DNA of 64,000 nucleotides from Glaciihabitans sp. (GCA_025463785.1 JAODBD010000006.1:100577-164576), one strand, 5' to 3'; positions 51,946 to 61,617 are shown, counted from the first letter of the stretch. The notes: generated from the letters alone by a model not told the origin. A program made the numbers and translations.

Positions 51946-53376
51946 TTGACCGCTAGCGTGCCGCTCGTTCGGGAGCCGAGGCCCTTCACCCCTTCGGTAT
52001 TGCTCGGCCGCGTCACTTTATGGATGCGCCGTCAGTGGCTGGAACTGACCTCTTTCGGAGCGCTGGCAGTGCTTTATTCGGCCGTGGCGATTCAGCGCCA
52101 GATCACGTTTCGAACTGCGGGATGGGATCTCGGAATCTTTGTTCAGGCCATCCGCAACTACGCGCAACTGCGCCCTCCCATCGTCATATTGAAAGGCCCG
52201 GGCTACAACCTTCTTGGTGACCACTTTCACCCGATCCTCGCGGTGCTCGCACCGTTCTATGCGATGTTCCCGACAGCCATCACCCTCCTTGTGGCCCAAG
52301 CCATATTGTTTGCGCTCGGTTCGGTGCCGCTGGTGCGATGGGCACAGCGTGCGGTTTCCACCCGTGCCGCCGCCGCGGTCGCCCTCGTCTATGGATTGTC
52401 ATTTGGGCTAGGCGCCGCGCTTGCGTTCGATTTCCATGAGATCGCGTTCGCTGTCCCGCTGATCAGTTTTTCCATTTCCGCTCTCGGCCAGCAACGATCC
52501 GTCGCGGCGGTCGCGTGGGCGATGCCGCTTATCTTCGTCAAAGAGGACCTCGGCCTCACATTCGTGGCGGTCGTGGGCGTCATCCTGTTTGCGCGTGGGA
52601 ATCGGAAACTCGGCCTGGCGACCGCGATTGTGGGCACCATGGTGTCCATCATCGAGGTCACGGTTGTCCTGCCGTTCTTCAGTAGTGACGGCACCTATGC
52701 CTATTGGTCGCGCATCCCACAACAGTCCTTTATCTCTGCTCTCGGCACCGACACGGGAGTAAAGCTGGCAACGCTGCTCCTGACGGCGGCCATCGCCGGT
52801 TTCGCCTGCTTTTTCTCCCCACTCGCTCTGGCGGCAGTTCCCACGCTGCTGTGGCGTTTTGTGAGTAATGACAGCGTGTACTGGGGCATCACTTATCACT
52901 ACAGCGCGGTCTTGATGCCCATCATGGTTGCAGCCCTGATCGATGGCGTCGTGAGGTTCCGTCGGCGGGGCACCAAACGAGCCCGGATAGTTTCACATGG
53001 CTTCCTCGCCATAGCGGTTACGACGACCCTCGGCATGCTGCCCTCTACAGGTTTTGCGCCGATGGTAGAACCGAGCCGATGGGCTTGGACAAACCGCAAT
53101 ACCGCGATCACCACGGCACTGGCGATCATTCCATCTGATGCGAGTGTTGCCGCGTCTGACGATCTGATTCCGCAGTTGACCTCGCGCGACACCGTCATCG
53201 AATTCGCAAACGCCACCACAACAACGATCTCACCGAAGTGGATCGTTGTGGACGCAGGAAGCACGCGCCACTTCAAAATCACAAAACAAGCAGAGCAACG
53301 CGACATCGTGCTAGCTGAGTCGAGCGGCTATCGAATCCGACTGAACGAATACGGGGTCACCCTACTTGAACGTTGA
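51946..53376 (+). CDS. DUF2079 membrane protein
   Basis: 476 residues starting from a TTG preceded by AAGGAAG. About ten helices. Characteristic DUF2079 block: AGWDLGIFVQAIRNYAQL, LGDHFHPILAVLAPFYAMFP, then FDFHEIAFAVPLISFS and KEDLGLTFVAVVGV. The C-terminal 100 residues are soluble and end in RIRLNEYGVTLLER. DUF2079 proteins belong to the GT-C superfamily and are probably glycosyltransferases. It lies downstream of the PIG-V-like gene in the same direction. Confidence 0.92.
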   Translation: MTASVPLVREPRPFTPSVLLGRVTLWMRRQWLELTSFGALAVLYSAVAIQRQITFRTAGWDLGIFVQAIRNYAQLRPPIVILKGPGYNLLGDHFHPILAVLAPFYAMFPTAITLLVAQAILFALGSVPLVRWAQRAVSTRAAAAVALVYGLSFGLGAALAFDFHEIAFAVPLISFSISALGQQRSVAAVAWAMPLIFVKEDLGLTFVAVVGVILFARGNRKLGLATAIVGTMVSIIEVTVVLPFFSSDGTYAYWSRIPQQSFISALGTDTGVKLATLLLTAAIAGFACFFSPLALAAVPTLLWRFVSNDSVYWGITYHYSAVLMPIMVAALIDGVVRFRRRGTKRARIVSHGFLAIAVTTTLGMLPSTGFAPMVEPSRWAWTNRNTAITTALAIIPSDASVAASDDLIPQLTSRDTVIEFANATTTTISPKWIVVDAGSTRHFKITKQAEQRDIVLAESSGYRIRLNEYGVTLLER

Positions 53377-53560
53377 CCGTGGCCCGAGACTCCCCCACCG
53401 CTAACGAGCGAGTCGCCGGGTCATTTCGGAGGGAACCGATCCCGTCGATCAGGCCCCACGCGCAAGGCCGCTGCGCATCAACTTCGCCGGGTTTAGCGTC
53501 CGCACTCGCGCGGGCCGATTTGACCCCGTGTTCCTAAACTCAGAACTCGCCTACCTTGGC

Positions 53561-53695
53561 CTACTGGCGAGGTGTGATGGCGCTATCGCGGGCCGCCGCC
53601 CTCTTGCGACGTCGCGTGAGTACGACAATCAGAACGACAATGACGACAACCACGACAACGGCGATCCCGATGTACAGAAGTTGGTGCAGGCTCAT
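53561..53695 (-). CDS. 44-residue single-helix membrane protein
   Basis: Too short for the track. MSLHQLLYIGIAVVVVVVIV then VLIVVLTRRRKRAAARDSAI and a stop; the ATG has AAAGG nine bases upstream. One strongly hydrophobic helix and a basic tail facing the cytoplasm. It is bracketed by non-coding DNA. Function unknown. Confidence 0.6.
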   Translation of the reverse strand: MSLHQLLYIGIAVVVVVVIVVLIVVLTRRRKRAAARDSAITPRQ

Positions 53696-53867
53696 TGGAA
53701 TTTACCTTTAGCTCAAGTGGCCGATCTCGCTCAGAAACCGGATCGGATGGTCCTAACGTGCGGAGCGCGTCACGACCATTCTCACCGCGACACTACTCGA
53801 AGACAATGCGGTTGGACTGCGAAGCTCTCGAGAACATGATTGTTCGTTCTGCAAACAAGGATCGGGA

Positions 53868-54312
53868 CTAACGATTCTCCTGGCCTACACACGCCGACGG
53901 ATTCGCGGCGCAGTGAACTATGGTCAATTGACCGCCGCCGCAGCAATACCCCACGTGTGGTTCAACACAGCAGTCCCTTCGCCCCCACACCTTGCTGACT
54001 CGACCAAGCGCGTCATACGCGATCGTGGTGGCTTGGTGGACCGCGTTCGAGGACACCGTCTGGGTCAGGGCACCACCATTGGCTGGTGTGTAGCTTGTCG
54101 AGGTCGTGTTGCCGAGAGGGTCCTCATCCGTGAGTTTGCGACCCAGATTGTCGAACGTGCCGCGATCCGCATTTATCCAGTCAGGCGTACCGCTTGAGGT
54201 GAAACTGTCTGCCACCTCCGCAGTTGTAAGGTCACCCACGGTGGCTTGGGTAGCACCATTGTCTTACATGTACTTGGCGTCGGCGATCACGTCGCGGGGA
54301 TAGCTGATCGGG
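53868..54312 (-). pseudogene. RHS/YD-repeat protein remnant
   Basis: Readable YD-repeat pieces: SYPRDVIADAKYM, an in-frame stop, then DNGATQATVGDLTTAEVADS, FDNLGRKLTDEDPLGNTTSTS, GGALTQTVSSNAVHQATTIA and YDALGRVSKVW. The reading after this (RRDCCVEP) is not RHS-like. A fragment of a large wall-associated or polymorphic-toxin RHS protein with a nonsense codon. Confidence 0.7.
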
Positions 54313-54631
54313 CCGGACCACGGTGCGAGTCGTCGACGATCGCTGCGCTGCGCTGCGCTGCGCTACAACTCTGTGGCAATCAGCGAATTTCGTCTTGCCG
54401 ACTTCGACGCATCAGCTCTTCTCAACAGCGGTCCCAGAGAACTAACCCAGCGGGTCGGCCGATTCATCTATGAGCTGCCCCGAAACATCGGAGTACCATT
54501 CGACGCGTCCGCATCGACCACATCAGCGCTTGCATTCTTCCGCGACCCGTGGGCAACATGTTTGAGCTCTCCGAGCGGATCGACGGCAATCACGCACACT
54601 GACGAACTCTCATGCCGGAGAATCAGAGACT
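54313..54631. other. Intergenic region before ltrA
   Basis: 319 bases; apart from the CGCTG repeat I see nothing. The long plus-strand ORF crossing it is mainly a shadow of ltrA. Confidence 0.3.
54341..54364 (+). repeat. CGCTG tandem microrepeat
   Basis: Four full CGCTG units plus CGCT, in non-coding DNA between the RHS remnant and ltrA. Possible slippage tract. Confidence 0.7.
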
Positions 54632-55885
54632 ATGACCCAGCAACCGCCGGCCGGCCATGGCCACCGTCTAAGACGGATGGTTGGCCGCGATCCTCAAGAC
54701 CTGCGCCGCGCTTCGACACCGCTCGAGCTACTTTTCGATCTGGCATTTGTCGTAGCCTTCGGCCAGGCGGCAGACCAGTTTTCGCACCTTCTCGCAGCGG
54801 ACCATGTCACGGCGGGTCTCGGAGCGTTCGCGTTCGCCATGTTCGCCATCTGCTGCGCGTGGATCAACTTCTCCTGGTTCGCGTCAGCATTCGACACCGA
54901 CGACTGGTTCTTCCGTGTCGCGACGATGGTCCAGATGGTTGGCGTCGTTGTCCTGGCCCTTGGCATTCCGGCGATGTTCGCCTCGGTCGAGCAGGGCGAC
55001 CATCTCGACAACGGGGTAATGGTCGCTGGTTACGTTGTCATAAGAGTCGTGCTCGTTACGCTCTGGGTGCGCGTGGCGGTGCAAGATCCGGCTCGAAGAC
55101 GGGTGGCGCTCACCTACGCCGGGTCCGTTACGCTTGCGCAGGTCGGGTGGGTGGTGCTCGCGTTCGCCCGCCCCCCGCTGGTCCCTGTGCTGATTGCAGC
55201 CGTCATCCTATTCGTCATCGAACTCGCGGGTCCTTCGGTCGTTGAGGCGCGAATCGGGGGCACGCCCTGGAACGCGGGTCACATTGCCGAACGGTACGGG
55301 CTCCTAGCGATCATTGCTTTGGGCGAGGTGCTGTTAGGAACGGTGACGTCCGTTGCAGCGCTCGTAAATAGCGATGGATGGAGCGTCGAGGCGACTCTGG
55401 TGGTCGTCGCAGGTGTTGGCCTTACATTTGGACTCTGGTGGTCCTATTTCATCCTGCCGTCCGCGGAAATTCTGGCCAGGTATCGTCGGCGAGCGGTGAC
55501 CTGGGGGAACAGCCACATATTCATATACGCGTCCATCGCCGCAACCGGAGCAGGATTGCATGTCGCCTCAGACGTCATCGCGGGGCACGCCAAGATCGGC
55601 ATAGTCGGAGCGGTATTGAGTATTGCCATCCCCGTCCTCGTCTTCTCGATCATGCTGTTTCTGCTGTATACATATCTGCTCCAGATGGGCGATCCATTTC
55701 ACATTGGACTGTTCAGCGGCACGGTGGCCGTGCTGGCAGGCGCCGTTGTCTTAGCGGCGTTGGGCGCACCGCTTGGTATCAGCTTGATCCTCATTACCTT
55801 CTCGCCAATAGTGATCGTGCTTGGCTACGAGATTGTTGGACATCGCCACACGTCAGCTGCCTTGAATCAGGTGCTCCGTGACTAG
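54632..55885 (+). CDS. ltrA: Low temperature requirement protein A (LtrA)
   Basis: 417 residues, about twelve helices. The N-terminal signature RRASTPLELLFDLAFVVAFGQAADQFSHLL is diagnostic of the family, followed by FDTDDWFFRVATMVQMVGVVVLA and HIAERYGLLAIIALGEVLLGT. LtrA was named for low-temperature growth in Listeria; its biochemical role is unknown. The 3' end overlaps the convergent F420-enzyme gene by 33 bases. Confidence 0.95.
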   Translation: MTQQPPAGHGHRLRRMVGRDPQDLRRASTPLELLFDLAFVVAFGQAADQFSHLLAADHVTAGLGAFAFAMFAICCAWINFSWFASAFDTDDWFFRVATMVQMVGVVVLALGIPAMFASVEQGDHLDNGVMVAGYVVIRVVLVTLWVRVAVQDPARRRVALTYAGSVTLAQVGWVVLAFARPPLVPVLIAAVILFVIELAGPSVVEARIGGTPWNAGHIAERYGLLAIIALGEVLLGTVTSVAALVNSDGWSVEATLVVVAGVGLTFGLWWSYFILPSAEILARYRRRAVTWGNSHIFIYASIAATGAGLHVASDVIAGHAKIGIVGAVLSIAIPVLVFSIMLFLLYTYLLQMGDPFHIGLFSGTVAVLAGAVVLAALGAPLGISLILITFSPIVIVLGYEIVGHRHTSAALNQVLRD

Positions 55886-56359
55886 ATCCCTCTCTCTGTC
55901 AGCGAGTCTCGGACGTGTCGGCCCGTCCAACTTACGTGTTCCCCCGAATACGGGGATGTCGCGACCGCCCGCGCGCTCACGGTACTCAGAGAAGTAGGGC
56001 CAAAGTGATTCTGCAATGACCCATTGCTGTGCTTTCTCTTCGCCGTGGACTTCCCGGGCGATGCGCTCGGACACGTGGGCGCCATCCTGCACACGAACTC
56101 TCGGATGAGCGACGAGGTTGGCATACCAGGAGGGGTTGGAGGTTGCTCCTGCCGCGGATGCCACGGCGATATAGACGCCGTCGTGGGTGAACCGCATGAC
56201 TGGGTTCTTGCGTACTTTGCCGGACTTGGCTCCGACCGAGGTCAGGATGACGACTGGACGGTCTTCCAGGGTGCCGCCTTCGGCACCGTTGGTGGCTTGG
56301 TAGAGCGCGACCTGGTCTCGGATCCGAGGAATCGGGCTGGGCTCGTATTGACCGTCGAG
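55853..56359 (-). CDS. Deazaflavin (F420)-dependent nitroreductase family protein, start unclear
   Basis: The track gives only 114 residues from MRFTHDGVY, but the same frame is clearly coding further upstream: LDGQYEPSPIPRIRDQVALY, then ATNGAEGGTLEDRPVVILTS, VGAKSGKVRKNPVMRFTHDG and ANLVAHPRVRVQDG, the complete Ddn/DUF385 fold. Homologues begin at the M-L-x-G-x-Y-E-P position, but here that codon follows AAC CCG with no ATG, GTG or TTG in reach before the SDR stop 17 bases away. Either a non-standard start is used, or the start was lost and the gene is inactive. It could reduce F420-accessible substrates. Confidence 0.6.
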   Translation of the reverse strand, partial: LDGQYEPSPIPRIRDQVALYQATNGAEGGTLEDRPVVILTSVGAKSGKVRKNPVMRFTHDGVYIAVASAAGATSNPSWYANLVAHPRVRVQDGAHVSERIAREVHGEEKAQQWVIAESLWPYFSEYRERAGGRDIPVFGGTRKLDGPTRPRLADRERDLVTEHLIQGS

Positions 56360-56375
56360 CGGGTTTGGGTGGCCA

Positions 56376-57113
56376 TCAGATCGCCGTCCGTCCGCCGTCA
56401 GCCGCGATCGTCGTGCCGGTGAGGTAACTCGACGCCGGAGATGCGAGAAACAGGATGGTTTGAGCGATCTCGTCCGGCTCGGCTGCCCTTTTCAGAATCG
56501 TTGTTCCGCCGAGCGAATCGTAGAGGCCACGGGAACCCGGCTTCGTATAGACCGGGCCGGGTGCGACCGTGTTGACGCGCACTCCGAAGTCCGCATACTC
56601 GACTGCCCACGAGCGAGTCATCGCCGCCAGGGCGGCTTTGGTCGCGCCGTATGCCGCGCCATTCTGAAGGCCGATCGCGCCCGCCATGCTGCCGACGTTG
56701 ATGATGCTGCCGCGGCCTCGCTCTGCCATCGCGGGCGCGATGACACTCGAGACGATGAACGGCGCGCGGATGTTGGTGGAATACATTGCGTCGACATCCG
56801 CTGGGTCGAAGTCACCGGTGGGACCCCAGATGGACTGCCCGGCGTTATTCACCAGAATGTCGACAACGCCTGCCTCGATCGCGACTCGCCGCGCCTCGGA
56901 TGCACTCGAAAGGTCGCCGGCGATGAACGACGCCTTCGCACCAGCCGCCTCCAGCTCGGCGACCACGGCCGCAGCGCGCGCCGCGTCACGGCCGTGAATG
57001 ATGACGTCGGCGCCGGCTCGCGCGAGAACCCGAGCGGATGCTCGCCCGATGCCGCTGGTCGCGCCGGTTACCAGCGCCACCAGGCCTGAGAGGTCGTTGG
57101 TTTCGGTGTTCAT
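56376..57113 (-). CDS. SDR-family oxidoreductase
   Basis: 245 residues from the ATG giving MNTETNDLSG with AAAGGAGA upstream; the longer track start is rejected. NAD(P) motif TGATSGIG, structural motif NNAG, catalytic Ser in INVGSMAG and Y-x-x-x-K in AYGATKAAL. Typical classical SDR ending in a TGTTIAADGG segment. It reduces or oxidises an alcohol/ketone; substrate unknown. Confidence 0.95.
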   Translation of the reverse strand: MNTETNDLSGLVALVTGATSGIGRASARVLARAGADVIIHGRDAARAAAVVAELEAAGAKASFIAGDLSSASEARRVAIEAGVVDILVNNAGQSIWGPTGDFDPADVDAMYSTNIRAPFIVSSVIAPAMAERGRGSIINVGSMAGAIGLQNGAAYGATKAALAAMTRSWAVEYADFGVRVNTVAPGPVYTKPGSRGLYDSLGGTTILKRAAEPDEIAQTILFLASPASSYLTGTTIAADGGRTAI

Positions 57114-58008
57114 GAAATCTCCTTGTCTTTCGTTCAGCGAACTGCGGGGCGACCGCGCTCTATTTGCCTCCGACAACCAGGAGTGCGTAGGTGACGCGTG
57201 CGGTGGCGATCAGTAGGAGCGACCAGCCGACGGGCCAGACGACTCTGCCGACTCGTCGGCTTGGCGTTTCCGATTAGGTGGTTTTGACTGTTGTTGGCAT
57301 TTCCACATTTCCCCTGTTTGCGTTTCTGTAGCGCAGCGACATGGTTCGGTGGGCGAATTAATGACATCACGGACGCTCGCTCAGCGCGAGCGATTCGACC
57401 GAGTTCACTAGGTCCGCAGGTATCTTCGATGCGGCGATCCGCCACACGGTATCCAAGCGGGGATTGTAGATCCCAAGGTGAGCGATCTCCGAGCCGTTTG
57501 CCGGGTCGTCACGGAACGCGAGCCAGTAGGGCAGTCATGAAGTCAATCTGCCCATCCAGATGGAACCGATCAGAATGCCCGTTCCGGGTGCCCGGACGGA
57601 CTGGTCGACCGAATCGCTCAAACACAGCGGGAGACTCGTGCGCGCATTTCGGCGATTTGCATCGGCGTCGCATCCCCTTTGCCTTCCATCGTCCGTTAAA
57701 GTGCACGTATGGGCAGCCTGTGGAATCTGCCGGGCAACTGGACAAGAATGGTTTTGTCGTTGCGGAAGCTCAAAAGACGATGCCAAGCCGCTTCGCGCCG
57801 CTGTTCCACTCGAGGGTGCGTGGCAGCGCTAACCCTTGTGGGGCCACCTTCCGCTTTGCCGGCCCAGGTGTAAACGGTGAGCCGAAGGACCTCGCTTCAA
57901 TCTCAACTCGCGCAGCGATGCAAAGCTGGCAACGCACCCGATACGCGATCAAGGTTGGTGACGAGGAGACGCTCGATCACCCAGAGCTGGCCCTGATGCC
58001 AGATGCTG
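57114..58008. other. Degraded region, no intact gene
   Basis: 895 bases. On the minus strand two fragments look like ends of lost genes: VWPVGWSLLLIATARVTYAL ending at 57160 (one helix), and a soluble tail ending at 57367 listed separately. The plus-strand 255-residue track ORF across this region has no recognisable domain and poor coding character. Confidence 0.4.
57367..57534 (-). pseudogene. C-terminal fragment of an unknown protein
   Basis: 55 codons free of stops: LPYWLAFRDDPANGSEIAHL, then GIYNPRLDTVWRIAASKIPA and DLVNSVESLALSERP. Good protein character but no start codon, and a TGA immediately upstream in frame. Probably the 3' end of a decayed gene. Family not recognised. Confidence 0.35.
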
Positions 58009-58650
58009 TCACGGGTCGGTTACTTGGAGGGAGCGAATATAGTCCATCATCACTGTGAGCGCGTCGCGCAGCGGGGCTATATCGCGTTGGGTCTGGGCGA
58101 GGAGCAAGCCACCCTGCAATGCGGCCATCAGGGCCGTCGCCAGTGCTGCGGGACTCACATCGCTCTGTAGCTCGCCGCGAGCTTGCATTGTCGATAGCCC
58201 GGCGCGAATCGGCGCTCCCCAGCGCGCGAATCCGTCCGCAAGGTCGGCGCGTGACTCCGGGTCTGCGTCCGCTAGCTCGCTTGCGAGAGATCCAATAGGG
58301 CAGCCGCCACGAAGATTGCGTGAAATTTGGATCGCGATGTGAAGATCGCACCATTCTTGAAGTGCCGCGACGCTGTCGAGCCTGTCGAGGAGTGGACGCT
58401 GTAAATCGAGCGTGGCGTCCGTCTGGAAGGCGATTACTGCTCGAACGAGTGCGTGCTTGTCGTCGAAGTAGTGGTAAAGCTGCGACGCGCTAGCCGATGC
58501 CTTGCCCAGAACATCCTCGATGCTCGTCCCGCTCACGCCACTTTCGAACATGAGCCCGGCGGCCGCTTCGACAATTCTCGTCCTGGTGGCGCGACCTTTT
58601 GCCGTATACCTTCCGACGTCGCGCGCTTGCGCGAGAGTGTCTTCGGTCAT
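58009..58650 (-). CDS. TetR/AcrR-family regulator
   Basis: 213 residues, AGGTGAG before the ATG. HTH: RTRIVEAAAGLMFESGVSGT, SIEDVLGKASASASQLYHYF. The C-terminal ligand domain contains RGGCPIGSLASELADADPESR, a LmrA/YxaF-type C-terminal feature. Nothing functional lies directly adjacent to be its obvious target; the SDR upstream of the decayed region may have been. Confidence 0.93.
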   Translation of the reverse strand: MTEDTLAQARDVGRYTAKGRATRTRIVEAAAGLMFESGVSGTSIEDVLGKASASASQLYHYFDDKHALVRAVIAFQTDATLDLQRPLLDRLDSVAALQEWCDLHIAIQISRNLRGGCPIGSLASELADADPESRADLADGFARWGAPIRAGLSTMQARGELQSDVSPAALATALMAALQGGLLLAQTQRDIAPLRDALTVMMDYIRSLQVTDP

Positions 58651-59501
58651 TTTCTCACCTTAAGCCTTTCCAGGGTAAGACTCCACGCTGCTGGCTCCGG
58701 CGCACCGCTGAAATAGCGGTAGCAATTTCGAGGGTGGATTGACTCCCTGTTGCACCATGCCTGCTCTGTGGGGATGCCGAGTGCAGACCAGCAAAGACGA
58801 CAATCTCGGCCATTGCGGCCTCAATGAAAGTCACGACGTTCCCGTCGCCTGATCGGCGTGACGATTTGGGCCTCCGACTCGATACTCGCACTGAATAGGC
58901 GGCTTTCCCGAGAACGTCGGCCGATGCTCGGCAACCGGACCCGCGCCGATTACTCCAATACTGCGTTCAGACATGGGTCCTCATATATTGCCAACTGGCT
59001 TATAACGGCTGCGCTAATGCCGACGACTAACGGCGACCAGCTCGACTTCTGCGAATCCACGATGCGCTAGAGTGGATTGATCATTCCAATAATGGTCCCA
59101 CCCCGACCAGTCGGCAACTCGAGCTTCCGCAGGCAACGCTCTTCGCGCGCGCCACCCAAGCTGCACTCACCAGAGTTCGTGTCGGCGCCTGGCTGCCGGT
59201 CATGCAATCAGATCCGACTCTTGGGGTGAACCAACGACTCCGCCGAGCAAAGGACAAGTGTCACTACAGTCTGCAAGTCAACAGCAGACACCTCGAGTCG
59301 CAACGACAGTTTGGCGCGACAGTCGTTGGAAGCAGTGCCAGGAAACGTCAACTTGGGCGGCGAGAATTCAACACCAGCGGTGAAAGCGCCTCTTGAACCG
59401 ACGTCACCAAGACCGCGCAACTCACCAGCGAAAAACGTCGTCATTAAGCAATAAGGCGCCTGCAATCCACTTGGGGCGCTGTCATCGAAGGGAATGTCTC
59501 A
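58651..59501. other. Intergenic region without genes
   Basis: 851 bases between the TetR and the OYE gene. No ORF in the region has convincing coding character. One palindrome is listed separately. Confidence 0.3.
59074..59087. promoter_or_regulatory. Orphan TetR-like palindrome
   Basis: GGATTGATCATTCC, an inverted repeat with one mismatched pair around TGATCA. It lies in an 850-base gap with no gene directly downstream, so it may be a leftover operator, or belong to the OYE gene 415 bases away. Confidence 0.3.
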
Positions 59502-60575
59502 ATGGATCTATTTTCGCCAGTCTCATTCGGCGATCTGCGGCTGTCCAATCGCATCGTCATGGCGCCGATGACGCGAATGCGATCTGGAGTTGCTGGAGTG
59601 CCTGATGCGCTCGTCGCAAAGTATTACGCACAACGTGCGAGTGTTGGTCTGATTATCACCGAAGGAACTTTCACAAGTCACGAGTCTCGCTCCTATCTCG
59701 GATCGCCAGGCATCGTCACCGACGAACAGCAGGAAGGTTGGCGCGGCGTCTCTGAGGCCGTCCATGCACGAGGAGGGCTTATTGTCATGCAGCTCATGCA
59801 CGGCGGGCGCGCGTCGCATACGTCCATAACCGGGACGGACCGCATCGTCGCCCCCAGCCCAATCGCAATCGACGGCCAAGCTCGAACGCCAACAGGAAAG
59901 ATGGCTTACCCAATTCCCCATCCACTGACGAGAGCCGAGCTATCAGCAGTGCGCCAGGAGTTCGTCGATGCGGCGGGAAGAGCGATTAAAGCCGGATTCG
60001 ATGGGGTGGAGCTCCACTCGGCTAACGGATATTTTCTTCACCAATTTCTCTCGCCGGCGTCGAACCAGCGTGACGACGCATATGGCGGGACGCCTGAGCG
60101 CCGCGCACGATTCGTCATCGAAGTCGCGCGGGCCGTGTCTGAGGAGATCGGGGCTGGGCGCGTCGGCATCCGAATTTCACCGATGAACGACGTGCTCGAT
60201 CTGCACGAGACCGACCTTGATGACGTTACGGCGACATATAGTCGGCTGATCGACGGTATCGAGCCGTTGGGCTTGGCCTACTTGAGCGCATTGCATCGCG
60301 AACCATCAGGAGCGCTCGTCCAGACTCTTCGCGAACGCTTTGGCGGTCCATTTATCGCTAACAGTGGGTTCGGCTCGATCACGACGCGCGACGAGGCACT
60401 TGCGCTCGTCGAGGGAGCGCACGCTGATGCGGTTGCCGTCGGCCGTCTCGTTCTTTCGACCCCCGACCTCGTCGAGCGGTGGAAAGGATCACATCCGGAG
60501 AATCAGCCCAATAGCGAGACGTACTACGGACCAGGCTCCGAGGGATACACGGACTACCCCCTCCTCAGCGCGTAG
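59502..60575 (+). CDS. Old Yellow Enzyme-family alkene reductase (NemA-like)
   Basis: 357 residues, FMN-dependent TIM barrel. Motifs: LSNRIVMAPMTRMRS, YAQRASVGLIITEGTF, QLMHGGRASHT, catalytic His/Asn in GVELHSANGYFLHQFLSP and GGTPERRARFVIEV. It reduces activated C=C bonds (enones, nitro-olefins, maleimides) with NAD(P)H. Complete and of normal family length. Its own promoter is not clear. Confidence 0.95.
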   Translation: MDLFSPVSFGDLRLSNRIVMAPMTRMRSGVAGVPDALVAKYYAQRASVGLIITEGTFTSHESRSYLGSPGIVTDEQQEGWRGVSEAVHARGGLIVMQLMHGGRASHTSITGTDRIVAPSPIAIDGQARTPTGKMAYPIPHPLTRAELSAVRQEFVDAAGRAIKAGFDGVELHSANGYFLHQFLSPASNQRDDAYGGTPERRARFVIEVARAVSEEIGAGRVGIRISPMNDVLDLHETDLDDVTATYSRLIDGIEPLGLAYLSALHREPSGALVQTLRERFGGPFIANSGFGSITTRDEALALVEGAHADAVAVGRLVLSTPDLVERWKGSHPENQPNSETYYGPGSEGYTDYPLLSA

Positions 60576-60921
60576 ACGCCGCGATGTGCAGATGCTTGAG
60601 CTGGCAACCAAGGAGACTGCAGGGCGTCCAGTGCGGGTCGGAAGCCACTCCGCTTTGCTCTTCGAGAGCTGCTTTGGCGCGCAAGTAGACGGGCCGCTAA
60701 ACGAAACAGTGCCGAGCGGTTCTCTTCCAGTTTGGGGCTTTATGACTTGCGTTGGAGTCTGGACATTGCCACGCACGACTGGCATTTCAGCGACAGACTG
60801 ACCGCACTGTTCTCCCCGCTACGCGAGCCATAACGCGACCGCAACAGTCCGCTGCCTCTGCTGTTTTCACTCAAAAACATGCGACTTGTTCGCTGGGTGG
60901 GCGCGCGCGAGGCGAAAACGT
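60576..60921. other. Intergenic region
   Basis: 346 bases between the convergent OYE and TetR genes. I see no gene or clear hairpin. Confidence 0.3.
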
Positions 60922-61491
60922 CTAGACGCTGCGGTTCTCGAGTGCGGCCACCTGACCCAGAAGCTGCTCCGAAACAAGGTCAAATGGCTCCATGCTCTGT
61001 TCTGCGCGGCTGAGGACGATCGCCCCCTCAGTTGACGCGATAAGCGTTGCGGCGAAGCGCTCAGCATCCGCGCCGGCAAGACCTCCCGCCTTGAAGAGCT
61101 CAGTAAGACTGGCCCGCCAATCGCGAAAGACTTTTGCCGCACGCTCGAGAAGAGAAGGCGAGTCGGTCGCCACGGTGACCGCGAGGACCGAACATCCGGC
61201 TTGAAAGTTCGTTCGCATCAGGACCTCCCTCCACAAGTAGAGGAAGTACTCGGTGACCTCGGTGGGTGAAGATCCTGCCTTTGTGTCGAGGAAGGCGATA
61301 GCACGAGCGCCGGCGAAATCTACTGCTTCGCCGATGAGTTGGTCCTTCCCATCGGGGAAGTGGTGGTATATGGAACCGCGCGGAGCTCCGGTCAGTTCGA
61401 GTACCTCGGAGAACGATGTTCCCTGGAGCCCTCGCTCGGCCAAGAGACGGGCCGCCCCCTCGATCATTCGCTGGCGCGAGTCAGACGGCAT
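60922..61491 (-). CDS. TetR/AcrR-family regulator of the tautomerase operon
   Basis: 189 residues, GGAGA before the ATG. HTH: RQRMIEGAARLLAERGLQGT, SFSEVLELTGAPRGSIYHHF. The ligand domain has FQAGCSVLAVTVATDSPSLLERA. It is the third gene after the tautomerase and the enoyl-CoA hydratase on the same strand. The perfect palindrome in the tautomerase promoter is the probable binding site, which would give negative autoregulation. Confidence 0.92.
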   Translation of the reverse strand: MPSDSRQRMIEGAARLLAERGLQGTSFSEVLELTGAPRGSIYHHFPDGKDQLIGEAVDFAGARAIAFLDTKAGSSPTEVTEYFLYLWREVLMRTNFQAGCSVLAVTVATDSPSLLERAAKVFRDWRASLTELFKAGGLAGADAERFAATLIASTEGAIVLSRAEQSMEPFDLVSEQLLGQVAALENRSV

Positions 61492-61617
61492 CTATTTCTC
61501 CTGCTTGATTGTTCGCGCGACATGGGCCGCCGTAATATGAAGCAAATCATAGTTGCGGTCCAAGGAAGCACCCGCGCACTCGGCTGGCTGAGGGGTCCGG
61601 CGAGGTTGATCCTCGAC

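Noticed and set aside
54373-55245. 290-residue plus-strand ORF
   Set aside because: Out-of-frame with ltrA over most of its length; the upstream part has no similarity I recognise.
57291-58058. 255-residue plus-strand ORF with a segment faintly like a pterin synthase (GQLDKNGFVV)
   Set aside because: The zinc-binding histidines and the rest of the fold are absent and the composition is not protein-like.
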